Source: Veronia nyctiphanis (GTDB lineage Bacteria; Pseudomonadota; Gammaproteobacteria; Enterobacterales; Vibrionaceae). Taken from it: 64,000 nucleotides of DNA. The stretch spans positions 1 through 64,000 of the forward strand of contig NZ_PEIB01000012.1 in NCBI RefSeq assembly GCF_004116385.1, written 5' to 3'. The notes under the pieces are model-generated. The model was not told the DNA's origin. It ran no database searches and saw only the letters and a list, made by a program, of their open reading frames with translations. Each line of letters starts with the position of its first letter. Positions within the stretch are counted from its first letter, which is position 1. The translations under genes and the position numbers were made by a program. Positions 11,918 to 21,588 of the stretch are shown in pieces.

Positions 11918-12933
11918 GAACCTACCCAGAACAGCTTCCACAACGCTTAATGCAAGGCTTGGTGGGTAATTACCTTATTTTCGGTAACGAGCCGCTCCTT
12001 AAGCAGGAGAGCGCGGAAGCTGTCATTCAAAAAGGAAAGTCGGAGGGATTTGAAGAAGTTCATCGATTTTCTGTTGATGCTCAGCTCAATTGGAATGATG
12101 TCTACGACTCTTGTCAGGCAATGAGCCTGTTTTCAGCCCGTCAGATCATCATTCTCAACTTGCCCGATAACGCCTTAACGACCAGTCAGGCTAATTCCCT
12201 GAAGGAACTCCAGCCCCTGCTTCATCAAGATATATTGCTTATTCTTGATGGCCCGAGATTAAACAAAAAGCAGGAGTCAGCAAAATGGTTCACTTTGTTT
12301 GCCAATCAAGGCACCTATGTTCCCTGCAATACACCAGACCAGCGGCAATTACCCAAGTTTGTCGAGAATCGATGCCATGCACTCGGCCTGAAGCCAGACC
12401 ATGAATCCGTCATGATGCTATCGCAATGGCATGAAGGTAACTTAATGGCGCTTGCCCAAAGTTTGATGAAATTGCAGCTGCTATTTCCAGATGGCAATCT
12501 GACCCTACCTCGGCTTCAAGAGAGCTTATCGAGGCATAACCACTTCACGCCCTTCCAGCTGACAGATGCCATGATTGAGGGCAAGCCCAAGCGGGTGGTC
12601 AACATTCTGAGGCAATTTGAGGGAGAAGGCGTTGAAATCACCATCTTGCTTCGAGTGATCCAAAAAGAATTGGTCCAGCTTTGCAAAATGCAGGAGTACG
12701 GACAAAATGGCATGCCGTTGGGTAAGATATTTGATCATTTCAAAGTCTGGCAAGCGCGAAGACCACCATTAACCTCGGCCTTACATCGACTGACGTTGCC
12801 GAAGCTAATGATACTTCTTGGCAAACTCAACGACATTGAACTGATGGTGAAGACTGACTACGGCAGTCAACCATGGAGCCTGTTAGCAGAGTTTTGTATT
12901 CTGTTTTCCAACCCCGTTAGCCAACAGAGATAG
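11914..12933 (+). CDS. holA: HolA, DNA polymerase III delta subunit
   Basis: 339-residue clamp-loader delta subunit that opens the beta sliding clamp. The N-terminal YLIFGNEPLLKQESAEAV is typical of the family. The start overlaps the lptE stop by four bases. The 130 bases after its stop hold no nadD, which normally follows here. Confidence 0.94.
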   Translation: MRTYPEQLPQRLMQGLVGNYLIFGNEPLLKQESAEAVIQKGKSEGFEEVHRFSVDAQLNWNDVYDSCQAMSLFSARQIIILNLPDNALTTSQANSLKELQPLLHQDILLILDGPRLNKKQESAKWFTLFANQGTYVPCNTPDQRQLPKFVENRCHALGLKPDHESVMMLSQWHEGNLMALAQSLMKLQLLFPDGNLTLPRLQESLSRHNHFTPFQLTDAMIEGKPKRVVNILRQFEGEGVEITILLRVIQKELVQLCKMQEYGQNGMPLGKIFDHFKVWQARRPPLTSALHRLTLPKLMILLGKLNDIELMVKTDYGSQPWSLLAEFCILFSNPVSQQR

Positions 12934-12982
12934 CTCAGTTACTGAGCCAATAATTAACTCTGGTTATTTTACACCTTTCCAA

Positions 12983-12991
12983 TGTTATACT
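12983..12991 (+). promoter_or_regulatory. Extended -10 promoter before rsfS
   Basis: TGTTATACT matches the extended -10 pattern TG-N-TATAAT in five of six hexamer bases. No good -35 is seen, as is usual for this class. It lies 73 bases before rsfS in the holA-rsfS gap, suggesting that rsfS-rlmH-mrdA-mrdB-rlpA starts here. A small perfect hairpin GCTCAG-TTA-CTGAGC at 12933-12947, without a T run, lies just upstream. Confidence 0.5.
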
Positions 12992-13063
12992 TTTGCGCTC
13001 TGCCACATTGAAGGTGGCGGAGAATGGCTATTATTACTATTTCGACCCTTTGAGAGGTAACTT

Positions 13064-13381
13064 TTGCTTTCAGAACAGCTTCAACATTTTGTCGCCGACA
13101 AAGCCGACGACATGAAAGCCGCAGACATTGTCACACTTGATGTAAGAGACACATCCAGCCTTACTGATTATATGGTTCTATGTACCGGAAACTCTAAACG
13201 CCATGTTGCTTCTATTGCTGACCATGTTGCCGAAGAGGCCAAAGCAGCAGAAGTCGGGCTACTTGGTATGGAAGGCCAACGCGAAGGCGAGTGGGTCGTT
13301 TTGGACTTAGGGAACGTGATGGTTCACGTGATGCAGGAAGAACAGCGGGAACTTTACCAGCTGGAAAAACTCTGGAACTAA
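13064..13381 (+). CDS. rsfS: RsfS, ribosomal silencing factor
   Basis: 105-residue RsfS/YbeB protein that binds ribosomal protein uL14 and blocks subunit joining in starvation. The family motif [14 protein letters not shown] is present. The start codon is TTG at 13064 with GAGAGG placed correctly upstream; no ATG is available near the conserved N-terminus. rlmH follows four bases after its stop. Confidence 0.95.
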   Translation: MLSEQLQHFVADKADDMKAADIVTLDVRDTSSLTDYMVLCTGNSKRHVASIADHVAEEAKAAEVGLLGMEGQREGEWVVLDLGNVMVHVMQEEQRELYQLEKLWN

Positions 13382-13385
13382 GTCA

Positions 13386-13856
13386 ATGAAAATTCAACTG
13401 ATTGCCGTTGGCACAAAAATGCCAAAATGGGTTGAAGAAGGCTATAAAGAATACAGTCGGCGTTTTCCGAAAGACATGCCACTTGAATTGATTGAAGTCC
13501 CTGCTGGAAAACGCGGAAAAAACGCAGATATTGCGCGTATTTTACAGAAAGAAGGCGAAGCCATGCTAGCTGCCGTCAATCGCGGCAATCGCATTGTTAC
13601 CTTGGATATTCCGGGTAAACGCTGGGATACCGAACAATTAGCAGGCCAGCTTGAAAGTTGGAAACTCGATGGCCGAGACGTCTCTATCCTAATTGGTGGC
13701 CCAGAAGGCCTCGCGCCTGCTTGCAAGGCGGCAGCAGATCAAAGCTGGTCTTTGTCGCCCTTGACGTTGCCCCACCCGCTTGTTCGCGTGGTGATGGCAG
13801 AAAGCCTCTACCGTGCGTGGAGCATTACGGCTAATCATCCATACCACAGGGAATAG
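13386..13856 (+). CDS. rlmH: RlmH, 23S rRNA pseudouridine-1915 methyltransferase
   Basis: 156-residue SPOUT-class enzyme that methylates pseudouridine 1915 of 23S rRNA. The deep-knot segments [11 protein letters not shown] and [24 protein letters not shown] are intact. Length matches E. coli RlmH (155). It is in an operon with rsfS and mrdA (three-base gap). Confidence 0.96.
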   Translation: MKIQLIAVGTKMPKWVEEGYKEYSRRFPKDMPLELIEVPAGKRGKNADIARILQKEGEAMLAAVNRGNRIVTLDIPGKRWDTEQLAGQLESWKLDGRDVSILIGGPEGLAPACKAAADQSWSLSPLTLPHPLVRVVMAESLYRAWSITANHPYHRE

Positions 13857-13859
13857 TGA

Positions 13860-15737
13860 ATGAAACATAAGCGTAGCCCGATACGAGACCACAGGTCTGA
13901 ATCTGCGCTTTTTTTTCGTCGTGCGGTATTCTCGTTCGGCGTAATTGCTCTTCTTGTTACCTTGCTGACTGTCAACCTTTACGGGTTGCAAGTCAGCGAT
14001 CATCAGGATTATAAAACCCGCTCAAATGACAACCGAATTAAGGTTGTTCCCATTGCACCGAACCGCGGTCTTATTTATGACCGCAATGGTGTGCTGCTTG
14101 CCGAAAATCGTCCTGTTTATTCTCTTGAGCTTATCCCGGAACAAGTCAAAAATATCCCTGAAACCATTGATGCGCTCAGTGAGTTTATCGATATTACGGA
14201 TAGCAATATTCGTAACTTCAAGAAAGAGAAACGTCGCTCAAGGCGTTTTCAGACAGTCACTCTCAAGAGCCAACTTACTGAACAAGAAGTTGCGCTTTTC
14301 TCGGTCAACCAACACAAATTCCCCGGTGTAGAAGTTGAAGGCTACCTTAAACGATACTATCCATTTGGTGATGCACTCACGCACGTGCTTGGCTACGTGG
14401 CCAAAATCAACGACAGAGATCTCGACAGACTGGAGCGGGCAGAGCTAACCAATAATTACAAAGCGACTCGTGATATTGGCAAGCTAGGCATTGAGCGCTA
14501 CTACGAAAATGCGCTTCATGGGCAAGCAGGCTATCAAGAAGTCGAGGTAAACAGTCGCGGCAGAATCATCCGTACACTCAAGTATGTGCCACCAGAGCCG
14601 GGGCAAGATCTGGTCCTCAACCTTGATATCGAACTGCAACTCTATGTGCGCGAGTTGCTTGGCAACAACCGTGGCGCGGCAATCGTCTTGGATCCTAAAA
14701 CATCGGGCGTGTTGGCGATGGTATCAACACCAAGTTACGACCCCAATTTGTTTGTTCATGGTATTTCGCCATCACAATACAACGCGCTGCTGAACGACAA
14801 GGATCGTCCTCTGTATAACCGTGCCACTCTGGGAACTTATCCTCCGGCATCGACTGTCAAACCTTTCATCGCTGTCGCAGCGTTGCAGGAAAATGTCATC
14901 ACCACCAATACCATGCGAAATGATCCTGGCTATTGGCGTTTACCAAATTCGACGACCCGACCCTACCGTGACTGGAAAAAGGGGGGACATGGTCGCGTCG
15001 ATATCGTCAAGTCAGTGGAAGAGTCTGTCGATACCTTCTTCTATCAAATAGCCTACGACATGGGCATTGACCGCTTGTCACATTGGATGACCATGTTTGG
15101 TTTTGGTGAGCGAACGGGTATAGATATTCACGAGGAAAGTCGCGCCAACATGCCAACACGTGAGTGGAAAATGTCCCGTTACCGAAAGCCTTGGTATCAA
15201 GGTGACACTATCCCTGTTGGAATTGGACAAGGCTACTGGACAGCGACACCGATGCAAATTGCTAAGGCCGCATCGGTATTGGTCAATCACGGTGTGGTTA
15301 ACCCCCCTCACCTTGTGAAAGCTTTCATTAGCGAGAAGACAGAAACGCTTAACGCCTCAGAGCCTTATCCGCCTATCGTAGACGTACCTGAGAAATATTG
15401 GCTGACAACACTTGAAGGGATGCGTCGAGTCAACCACGGCAAAAAAGGTACCGCTCGATTCTCATTCACCCAATCGTCATATCAGTCAGCGGGCAAAACA
15501 GGCACTGCACAGGTATTTGGGCTGGGTGAAAACGAGAAATATGACTCTGAAGAATTGGCCGAGCATTTGATTGACCATGCGTTGTATGTTGGCTTCGCAC
15601 CGTTTGAGAAACCGGAAGTCATTGTTTCTCTTGTCCTTGAAAACGCAGGCGGCGGTTCATCAAAAGCGGCGCCAGTTGCCCGACAAATTTTTGATCACAT
15701 TTTGGTGGAAACACCACCACGTAAAGAGGTTAATTGA
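13860..15737 (+). CDS. mrdA: MrdA, penicillin-binding protein 2
   Basis: 625-residue class B transpeptidase for cell elongation, working with RodA. One N-terminal membrane anchor (about residues 20-42), a dimerisation domain, and the transpeptidase domain with the active-site serine at 331 (STVK) and KTG at 546-548. Its stop overlaps the mrdB start (ATGA-type overlap), as in the usual rod-shape operon. Confidence 0.96.
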   Translation: MKHKRSPIRDHRSESALFFRRAVFSFGVIALLVTLLTVNLYGLQVSDHQDYKTRSNDNRIKVVPIAPNRGLIYDRNGVLLAENRPVYSLELIPEQVKNIPETIDALSEFIDITDSNIRNFKKEKRRSRRFQTVTLKSQLTEQEVALFSVNQHKFPGVEVEGYLKRYYPFGDALTHVLGYVAKINDRDLDRLERAELTNNYKATRDIGKLGIERYYENALHGQAGYQEVEVNSRGRIIRTLKYVPPEPGQDLVLNLDIELQLYVRELLGNNRGAAIVLDPKTSGVLAMVSTPSYDPNLFVHGISPSQYNALLNDKDRPLYNRATLGTYPPASTVKPFIAVAALQENVITTNTMRNDPGYWRLPNSTTRPYRDWKKGGHGRVDIVKSVEESVDTFFYQIAYDMGIDRLSHWMTMFGFGERTGIDIHEESRANMPTREWKMSRYRKPWYQGDTIPVGIGQGYWTATPMQIAKAASVLVNHGVVNPPHLVKAFISEKTETLNASEPYPPIVDVPEKYWLTTLEGMRRVNHGKKGTARFSFTQSSYQSAGKTGTAQVFGLGENEKYDSEELAEHLIDHALYVGFAPFEKPEVIVSLVLENAGGGSSKAAPVARQIFDHILVETPPRKEVN

Positions 15738-16858
15738 TGAATTCTTTCGCTTCAGCCGGTCAGAAGAAATCTATTTTCGATCGGTTGCATGTGGATGGCC
15801 CATTACTACTGGGTATTCTCGCTTTAATGGCGTTCGGACTGATTGTTATGTTCAGTGCCAGTGGTCAGGACGCAGCAATGATCGAACGCCAGATCATTCG
15901 AATGGTACTGGCGCTTGGGGTTATGTTCGCGCTGGCTCAGGTCCCACCGAGACACTATGAGTTTTGGGCACCGTATCTTTATATCATCGGTATATTTTTG
16001 CTGGTTGCGGTTCTATTGGTGGGCTCAAGCTCAAAAGGTGCGCAACGCTGGCTCGACCTTGGCATTATCCGCTTCCAGCCTTCAGACATTATTCGATTAG
16101 CCGTTCCTCTTTTGGTCGCCCGATATATCGGTAAAGATCCTTTGCCACCCAGCCTGAAAAACCTGTTTATTGGCCTAATGCTGGTTGTTGTACCAACCAT
16201 CCTGATTGCTAAACAGCCTGACCTCGGTACGTCGATACTGATTGCCGCGTCCGGTATTTTTGTCTTGTTCCTCTCGGGCGTCAGTTGGCGAATTATTTTC
16301 TCAGCAGGTGCATTGGTTGCCGCATTTGTGCCCATCATGTGGTTCTTCTTGATGCGCGAATACCAGCGAGTACGGGTACGAACACTATTTGATCCAGAGT
16401 CTGACCCATTAGGGGCTGGCTATCATATTATTCAGTCCAAAATTGCTATCGGCTCAGGAGGGGTCAGCGGGAAAGGCTGGCTACAAGGTACGCAATCGCA
16501 ACTTGAGTTTCTGCCTGAGCGACATACAGACTTTATCTTCGCAGTGATCTCAGAAGAGTGGGGTCTAATAGGCGTTTGTTGCCTGCTCGCCATGTATCTC
16601 TTCGTTGTAGGACGGGGGCTGATACTGGCTAGCCGCGCTCAAACTGCATTTGGCCGCATGATGGCGGGCAGTATTGTACTGAGCTTCTTCGTTTACGTTT
16701 TCGTGAATATCGGCATGGTAAGTGGAATCCTGCCTGTCGTTGGTGTCCCCCTGCCTCTTATCAGTTATGGCGGTACTTCCATGGTTACCCTCATGGCAGG
16801 TTTCGGGATCCTGATGTCTATTCATACACACAGAAAAATGCTTTCAAAGGCTTCTTAA
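15737..16858 (+). CDS. mrdB: RodA, elongasome peptidoglycan glycosyltransferase
   Basis: 373-residue SEDS-family polytopic membrane protein that polymerises lipid II together with PBP2. About ten hydrophobic segments are visible, with the conserved [17 protein letters not shown] and [15 protein letters not shown] loops. ATG 15737 overlaps the mrdA stop by one base; a TTG one codon earlier is less likely. The stop TAA overlaps the rlpA ATG. Confidence 0.95.
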   Translation: MNSFASAGQKKSIFDRLHVDGPLLLGILALMAFGLIVMFSASGQDAAMIERQIIRMVLALGVMFALAQVPPRHYEFWAPYLYIIGIFLLVAVLLVGSSSKGAQRWLDLGIIRFQPSDIIRLAVPLLVARYIGKDPLPPSLKNLFIGLMLVVVPTILIAKQPDLGTSILIAASGIFVLFLSGVSWRIIFSAGALVAAFVPIMWFFLMREYQRVRVRTLFDPESDPLGAGYHIIQSKIAIGSGGVSGKGWLQGTQSQLEFLPERHTDFIFAVISEEWGLIGVCCLLAMYLFVVGRGLILASRAQTAFGRMMAGSIVLSFFVYVFVNIGMVSGILPVVGVPLPLISYGGTSMVTLMAGFGILMSIHTHRKMLSKAS

Positions 16859-17673
16859 TGCAAAAACGGATAATTATTTCTGCGCTGATACTGGCGGGCT
16901 GCTCATCAGGTGACCGCTACCAAATGTCAAACGACAAAACACCTGAGGCGACGCCCTCACTTGCGCACATTGAAGATGCTGAACCCCGCTATGAAGCCTA
17001 TAGCCGCGCAGGTAACCGCGACTACACGCTCAACGGTCAACGATATAAAGTGATCAAACCCGACAATGGTTTCAAAGAAGAAGGCCTCGCTTCTTGGTAT
17101 GGGGAGAAGTTTCACGGCCACTTGACCTCGAACGGTGAAATCTATGACATGTTTTCCATGTCAGCGGCGCACAAAACACTGCCTTTACCTAGCTATGTTC
17201 AAGTAGAGAACACAGTGAATGGCAAAAAAGCCATTGTTCGGGTCAACGACCGAGGCCCTTTTCATGAAGGCAGGATCATCGATTTGAGCTATGCCGCCGC
17301 TTCTAAACTTGGCGTCCTGAAAACAGGCACAGCACCCGTAAAAATCACATTATTGAAACCCAAAAAGCCGCAAGATGAACTGGAATGGCAAACACTGGTC
17401 AAAGAACAGTACTTTGTTCAGTTATTGGCACTCAGTGATAAAAAACGTGCAGAGAAGGCAGCGACGAATTTTTCACGCACTCTTGGACTGCCAACAGCAA
17501 TAAAAGCCCGAGATGATAAAATATTCGTGGTTAGATTGGGGCCTTTTTCATCGCTTGAAAAAGCACAAAGTGCCAATCAGACAGCCATTAACAAGCAGCT
17601 CAAAGGCGCATTTATTGTGACTGAACAACTGGACTCGGCCGCATTGCAGAACTTGAATACGAATCAACAATAA
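16858..17673 (+). CDS. rlpA: RlpA, septal/peptidoglycan-associated lipoprotein
   Basis: 271-residue lipoprotein with lipobox LAGC, a double-psi beta-barrel domain (about residues 75-160, EEGLASWYGEKFHGHLTSNGE and VNDRGPF) and a C-terminal SPOR domain (about 185-262) that binds denuded glycan strands. In Pseudomonas RlpA is a lytic transglycosylase for naked glycans. The start overlaps the mrdB stop (TAATG). Confidence 0.93.
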   Translation: MQKRIIISALILAGCSSGDRYQMSNDKTPEATPSLAHIEDAEPRYEAYSRAGNRDYTLNGQRYKVIKPDNGFKEEGLASWYGEKFHGHLTSNGEIYDMFSMSAAHKTLPLPSYVQVENTVNGKKAIVRVNDRGPFHEGRIIDLSYAAASKLGVLKTGTAPVKITLLKPKKPQDELEWQTLVKEQYFVQLLALSDKKRAEKAATNFSRTLGLPTAIKARDDKIFVVRLGPFSSLEKAQSANQTAINKQLKGAFIVTEQLDSAALQNLNTNQQ

Positions 17674-17709
17674 CTTGTTGCTCCGATGACTGTCACTGTC
17701 AATTTTATT

Positions 17710-17718
17710 TGCTATAGT
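17710..17718 (+). promoter_or_regulatory. Extended -10 promoter of the first dacA
   Basis: TGCTATAGT fits TG-N-TATAAT with one mismatch. It lies 46 bases before the dacA start, in the gap after rlpA. The second dacA copy has the same TATAGTG core. Confidence 0.45.
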
Positions 17719-17764
17719 GTTGGCAATTTCTGACTTTTGTTACACCTAATAAGTACATTTATCT

Positions 17765-18937
17765 ATGAAAAAATCTTCCCGCTTCTTTACCACCCTGGCG
17801 CTATCTGCTGCGATGCTGGGTAGTACTTCTGCGCTTGCTGCTCCCAGTGTTGTTCCTGATGCTCCTCAAATAGCCGCCAAAGGCTACGTACTTATCGATT
17901 ACCATTCAGGTAAAGTTCTTGCGGGGAATAACGAACACGAAAAACTCAACCCAGCCAGCTTGACTAAAATGATGACCAGTTATGTCATTGGTCAGGAAAT
18001 TGAGCGAGGTAACATCAGCCTTAACGATGATGTAGTGATCAGCGAAAATGCTTGGGCAAAGAACTTCCCTGGTAGCTCAAAGATGTTTATCGAAGTCGGC
18101 ACTACTGTCAAAGTGTCCGATCTTAATCGCGGCATTATTATCCAATCAGGTAATGATGCGTGCGTAGCGATGGCTGAACATGTCGCGGGCTCGCAGGATT
18201 CCTTTGTTGATCTGATGAATGGTTGGGCGAAGACACTGGGCATGCGTGATACCCATTACACCAATGCACATGGTTTGGATGCAAAAGAGCTGTACTCAAC
18301 GCCTTATGATCAAGCACTGTTAGGTCAGGCACTTATTCGTGATGTACCGGAAGAGTATGCCATTTACAAAGAGAAGTCTTTCACCTACAACGACATCGTT
18401 CAGTACAACCGCAACGGCCTGCTGTGGGACAAAAGCATGAACGTTGATGGCATCAAAACTGGCCATACCGACAAAGCGGGCTATAACCTTGTCAGCTCTG
18501 CGACTGAAGGGAAAATGCGCTTAATTGCTGTCGTGATGGGCACCAAAAGCGCGAATGCTCGAAAAGCAGAAAGCAAAAAGCTGCTCAACTACGGCTTCCG
18601 TTTCTTTGAAACTGTCTCTCCGCACAAGGCCAACGAAACCTTTGTGACCGAAAGAGTTTGGATGGGCGATACCGATCAGGTCGCACTGGGTGTTGCCGAA
18701 GATACTTATGTCACCTTACCTCGCGGTAAAGTACAGGATCTTAAAGCCAGCTTTGTCCTTGAGAAAAATCCAGAAGCCCCTATTAGCAAGGGCGATGTGG
18801 TAGGAAAACTCTTCTATCAGGTAGACGGTAAAGACATTGCTGAATATCCGCTGGTTGCGCTGAACGACGTAAAAGAAGGTGGACTGTTCAGCCGTATGAT
18901 TGACTACATCATCCTGCTGTTTAAGAGTCTTTTCTAA
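17765..18937 (+). CDS. dacA: DacA, D-alanyl-D-alanine carboxypeptidase (PBP5/6 type), copy 1
   Basis: 390-residue low-molecular-weight penicillin-binding protein that trims the terminal D-alanine from peptidoglycan pentapeptides. Signal peptide ending ALA-APS after about residue 25; active-site SLTK at 65-68, SGN at 128-130, KTG at 231-233; C-terminal beta domain and an amphipathic membrane-binding helix (MIDYIILLFKSLF). It normally follows rlpA. A second, very similar copy lies immediately downstream. Confidence 0.95.
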   Translation: MKKSSRFFTTLALSAAMLGSTSALAAPSVVPDAPQIAAKGYVLIDYHSGKVLAGNNEHEKLNPASLTKMMTSYVIGQEIERGNISLNDDVVISENAWAKNFPGSSKMFIEVGTTVKVSDLNRGIIIQSGNDACVAMAEHVAGSQDSFVDLMNGWAKTLGMRDTHYTNAHGLDAKELYSTPYDQALLGQALIRDVPEEYAIYKEKSFTYNDIVQYNRNGLLWDKSMNVDGIKTGHTDKAGYNLVSSATEGKMRLIAVVMGTKSANARKAESKKLLNYGFRFFETVSPHKANETFVTERVWMGDTDQVALGVAEDTYVTLPRGKVQDLKASFVLEKNPEAPISKGDVVGKLFYQVDGKDIAEYPLVALNDVKEGGLFSRMIDYIILLFKSLF

Positions 18938-18960
18938 CAGGCAAGCGGTCACTGAATATC

Positions 18961-18986
18961 AAAACCACCCTGCCGGGTGGTTTTTT
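18961..18986 (+). terminator. Terminator between the two dacA copies
   Basis: AAAACCACCC / GGGTGGTTTTTT with loop TGCC and a T run. It separates the two dacA genes into independent transcripts. Confidence 0.9.
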
Positions 18987-19106
18987 GATCTTATTGCTCA
19001 GAATGCAGCCAGAGATGACAGCTTAATGTTTTTTACCTCGCGATAATGTAACTCTGCGAGCAACCCATCACTCAATGCCTCAGCACCTGCCCATTATCTG
19101 TTCGTT

Positions 19107-19115
19107 TGGTATAGT
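19107..19115 (+). promoter_or_regulatory. Extended -10 promoter of the second dacA
   Basis: TGGTATAGT fits TG-N-TATAAT with one mismatch, 49 bases before the start codon, much the same spacing as in copy 1. Confidence 0.45.
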
Positions 19116-19164
19116 GAAGTGCAAATTCTTACGAATGACACACATCAACTGAACGTTAATTACC

Positions 19165-20331
19165 ATGAATAAAGCATCGAAAACTTTCAGCGCTATCGCA
19201 TTGTCACTCGTGGTTTCAGGCAGTGTTCATGCTGCACCGAGTGTAATTCCAGATCCTCCTAACGTTGCCGCAAAAGGCTATATCCTAATGGACTACCATT
19301 CAGGAGAAATCCTTGCTGCAAGCAATGAAAATGAAAGACTTAAACCTGCCAGCCTGACAAAAATGATGACCAGTTACGTCATCGGGCAGGAAGTATCACG
19401 TGGAAACATTAGTCTTGATGACGATGTCGTTATCAGTGAAAACGCCTGGGCACGTAACTTCCCAGGTAGCTCAAAAATGTATATCGAGGTGGGTAAAACA
19501 GTAAAAGTTGCCGACCTTAACCGCGGTATCATTATCCAGTCAGGTAATGATGCGTGTGTAGCCATGGCTGAGCACGTGGCTGGCTCTGAGGATTCTTTTG
19601 TCGGATTGATGAATGGATGGGCAAAAACCCTAGGTATGGAGAATACCCATTTCACCAACTCCCATGGCCTCGACAGCAAGAATATCTACTCAACGCCTTA
19701 CGATCTGGCGCTCCTCAGTCAGGCGCTTATTCGTGATGTGCCGGAAGAGTATGCCATTTATAAAGAAAAAGCGTTCTCGTTTAATAACATCCCACAATAC
19801 AACCGCAACGGCTTGTTGTGGGATAAAAGCCTGAACGTTGATGGCATTAAAACAGGACATACCGATGGTGCGGGCTATAACCTCGTCAGCTCTGCGACAG
19901 AGGGTAGAATGCGCCTGATTTCAGTTGTCATGGGCACCCAAAGTACCAACGCGAGAAAGGCAGAGAGTAAGAAACTCCTGAACTACGGGTTCCGCTTCTT
20001 CGACACTGTCTCTCCGCATAAAGCCGCTGATACCTTTGCCAGTGAGCGCGTATGGATGGGGGACAAAGAAAATATTGCGCTAGGCGTGGCTCAAGATACC
20101 TTTGTCACTGTCCACAGAGGTAAAGTCAAAAACCTCAAATCAAACTTCAAACTCCATCAAACACTGGAAGCACCGCTCAAAAAGGGCGATGTCGTCGGCA
20201 CACTTTACTATCAACTTGACGATGACGATATCGCCGATTTTCCGCTGATCGCGCTTGAAGATATTGAAGAAGGCGGCTTTTTTACCCGCATGAAAGACAC
20301 TGTTATTTTGTTTGTAAAAGGCTTGTTCTAA
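19165..20331 (+). CDS. DacA-type carboxypeptidase, copy 2
   Basis: 388-residue PBP5/6-type D,D-carboxypeptidase, a tandem paralogue of the preceding gene. Signal peptide ending VHA-APS after about residue 23; SLTK at 63-66, SGN at 126-128 and KTG at 229-231, so it should be active. Most of the penicillin-binding domain is identical by eye to copy 1; the C-terminal beta domain and tail helix (MKDTVILFVKGLF) differ more. It has its own promoter motif and terminators on both sides. It resembles the PBP5/PBP6 pair of E. coli, but those are not adjacent, so this could be a separate, lineage-specific duplication. Confidence 0.93.
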   Translation: MNKASKTFSAIALSLVVSGSVHAAPSVIPDPPNVAAKGYILMDYHSGEILAASNENERLKPASLTKMMTSYVIGQEVSRGNISLDDDVVISENAWARNFPGSSKMYIEVGKTVKVADLNRGIIIQSGNDACVAMAEHVAGSEDSFVGLMNGWAKTLGMENTHFTNSHGLDSKNIYSTPYDLALLSQALIRDVPEEYAIYKEKAFSFNNIPQYNRNGLLWDKSLNVDGIKTGHTDGAGYNLVSSATEGRMRLISVVMGTQSTNARKAESKKLLNYGFRFFDTVSPHKAADTFASERVWMGDKENIALGVAQDTFVTVHRGKVKNLKSNFKLHQTLEAPLKKGDVVGTLYYQLDDDDIADFPLIALEDIEEGGFFTRMKDTVILFVKGLF

Positions 20332-20347
20332 ACCCAACGAAATAAGG

Positions 20348-20374
20348 GGGCCTTGCTCATACGCAAGGCCCTTC
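20348..20374 (+). terminator. Probable terminator of dacA copy 2
   Basis: A strong nine-pair stem GGGCCTTGC / GCAAGGCCC with a six-base loop, but followed only by TT, so termination may be partial. Confidence 0.55.
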
Positions 20375-20444
20375 AAAATGGTTAACATTGACCTGATGGC
20401 ATTATCCGGGCAACTCCATAACGACTAACCTTGTTTTCTGACAC

Positions 20445-20486
20445 TTGTCGCATTAATATTCACAGCAATTCGCCCCAGTGCGACAA
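20445..20486 (+). repeat. Inverted repeat before ybeD
   Basis: Perfect eight-base arms TTGTCGCA (20445-20452) and TGCGACAA (20479-20486) separated by 26 bases, 47 bases before the ybeD start. It may be a leader hairpin or an operator; no known regulator pattern is recognised. Confidence 0.4.
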
Positions 20487-20533
20487 TCTGTCACTGTTAC
20501 AACCATGCCTCGGCGTGGTCTGCCGGAGTAGAG

Positions 20534-20803
20534 ATGCAAGAGCAACCAAAACTTAAAGATCTGTTGGAGTTTCCTTGTAAATTCACTTACAAGGTCATGG
20601 GCTATGCGAAGCCAGAGCTACCTGAACGGGTGCTTGAGGTCATACAGCGTCATGCACCAGGTGATTACACTCCGACTATCAAACCAAGCGGCAAAGGTAC
20701 CTACAATTCAGTATCTGTTTCAATTACAGCAACCTCTATCGAGCAGGTTGAAACCCTCTATAAAGAGCTGGGTGAAATCGACATCGTTCGTATGGTGCTG
20801 TAA
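20534..20803 (+). CDS. ybeD: YbeD family protein (DUF493)
   Basis: 89-residue protein of the UPF0250/YbeD family, a small ACT-like fold of unclear function that is consistently found between dacA and lip[12 protein letters not shown] and the C-terminal [11 protein letters not shown] are typical. A link to lipoate metabolism is often suggested from context only. Confidence 0.93.
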   Translation: MQEQPKLKDLLEFPCKFTYKVMGYAKPELPERVLEVIQRHAPGDYTPTIKPSGKGTYNSVSVSITATSIEQVETLYKELGEIDIVRMVL

Positions 20804-20830
20804 ACCCGCAACGCAACGTAATTAGACTAA

Positions 20831-20856
20831 AGACGGCTGTTTATTCAGCCGTCTGT
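20831..20856 (+). terminator. Hairpin between ybeD and lipB
   Basis: A perfect nine-pair stem AGACGGCTG / CAGCCGTCT with loop TTTATT, followed by a weak T-rich stretch (GTCGTT). It may attenuate readthrough into lipB rather than end all transcripts. Confidence 0.55.
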
Positions 20857-20874
20857 CGTTATAATAGGCATCGA

Positions 20875-21588
20875 ATGCAGGATGCACATCCAGAGCACTG
20901 CTTATTGCCGGATGTTTATAAAGCAGGTGACAAATTGCCGTTGAAACGCCTTATTATCCGCCAGCTGGGCCTACAGCCATACAAAAATACTTTTGACGCA
21001 ATGCATGACTTCACTGCGGAGAGAGACAGCGATACCTGTGATGAAATCTGGTTCGTTGAGCATGAACCCGTATTTACTCAAGGTCAGGCAGGTAAAGCAG
21101 AACACCTTCTGAACACTGGCGATATTCCCGTTGTTCAAAGCGATCGGGGCGGTCAGGTAACGTACCATGGTCCCGGACAACAAGTCGTTTACGTACTCAT
21201 TGATCTCAAACGCCGCAAGCTCGGTGTCAGAGAGTTAGTAACGCACATTGAGAATACTGTTGTTGATACCCTTTCACACTTTGGTATCTCATCGAGTGCC
21301 CGCCCAGATGCACCCGGCGTTTATGTCGGTGACAATAAAATTTGTTCGCTGGGCCTCAGGATCCGCCGAGGCTGTTCATTTCATGGTCTTGCCTTGAACA
21401 TCAATATGGATCTCGCGCCATTTCTCAGAATTAACCCGTGTGGCTATGCAGGCATGGCCATGACGCAAACCGTCGATTTGGGTGGCCCTTCAAACCTAAG
21501 TGAAGTGCAACCCGTATTAATTGATAAACTGATTTCGCATCTCGGATCTAATGAGGTGGAAACCTTAATGGAAAGCAACAAATCATGA
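20875..21588 (+). CDS. lipB: LipB, octanoyl-(ACP):protein transferase
   Basis: Transfers octanoate from acyl carrier protein to lipoyl domains of 2-oxoacid dehydrogenases. [15 protein letters not shown] and [21 protein letters not shown], holding the catalytic lysine and cysteine, are intact. Given as 237 residues from ATG 20875, it has some 23 extra N-terminal residues against E. coli LipB (213); TTG codons at 20935 or 20941 just after AGCAGGTGA would give the family length. The true start is therefore open. The end overlaps lipA by four bases. Confidence 0.92.
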   Translation: MQDAHPEHCLLPDVYKAGDKLPLKRLIIRQLGLQPYKNTFDAMHDFTAERDSDTCDEIWFVEHEPVFTQGQAGKAEHLLNTGDIPVVQSDRGGQVTYHGPGQQVVYVLIDLKRRKLGVRELVTHIENTVVDTLSHFGISSSARPDAPGVYVGDNKICSLGLRIRRGCSFHGLALNINMDLAPFLRINPCGYAGMAMTQTVDLGGPSNLSEVQPVLIDKLISHLGSNEVETLMESNKS

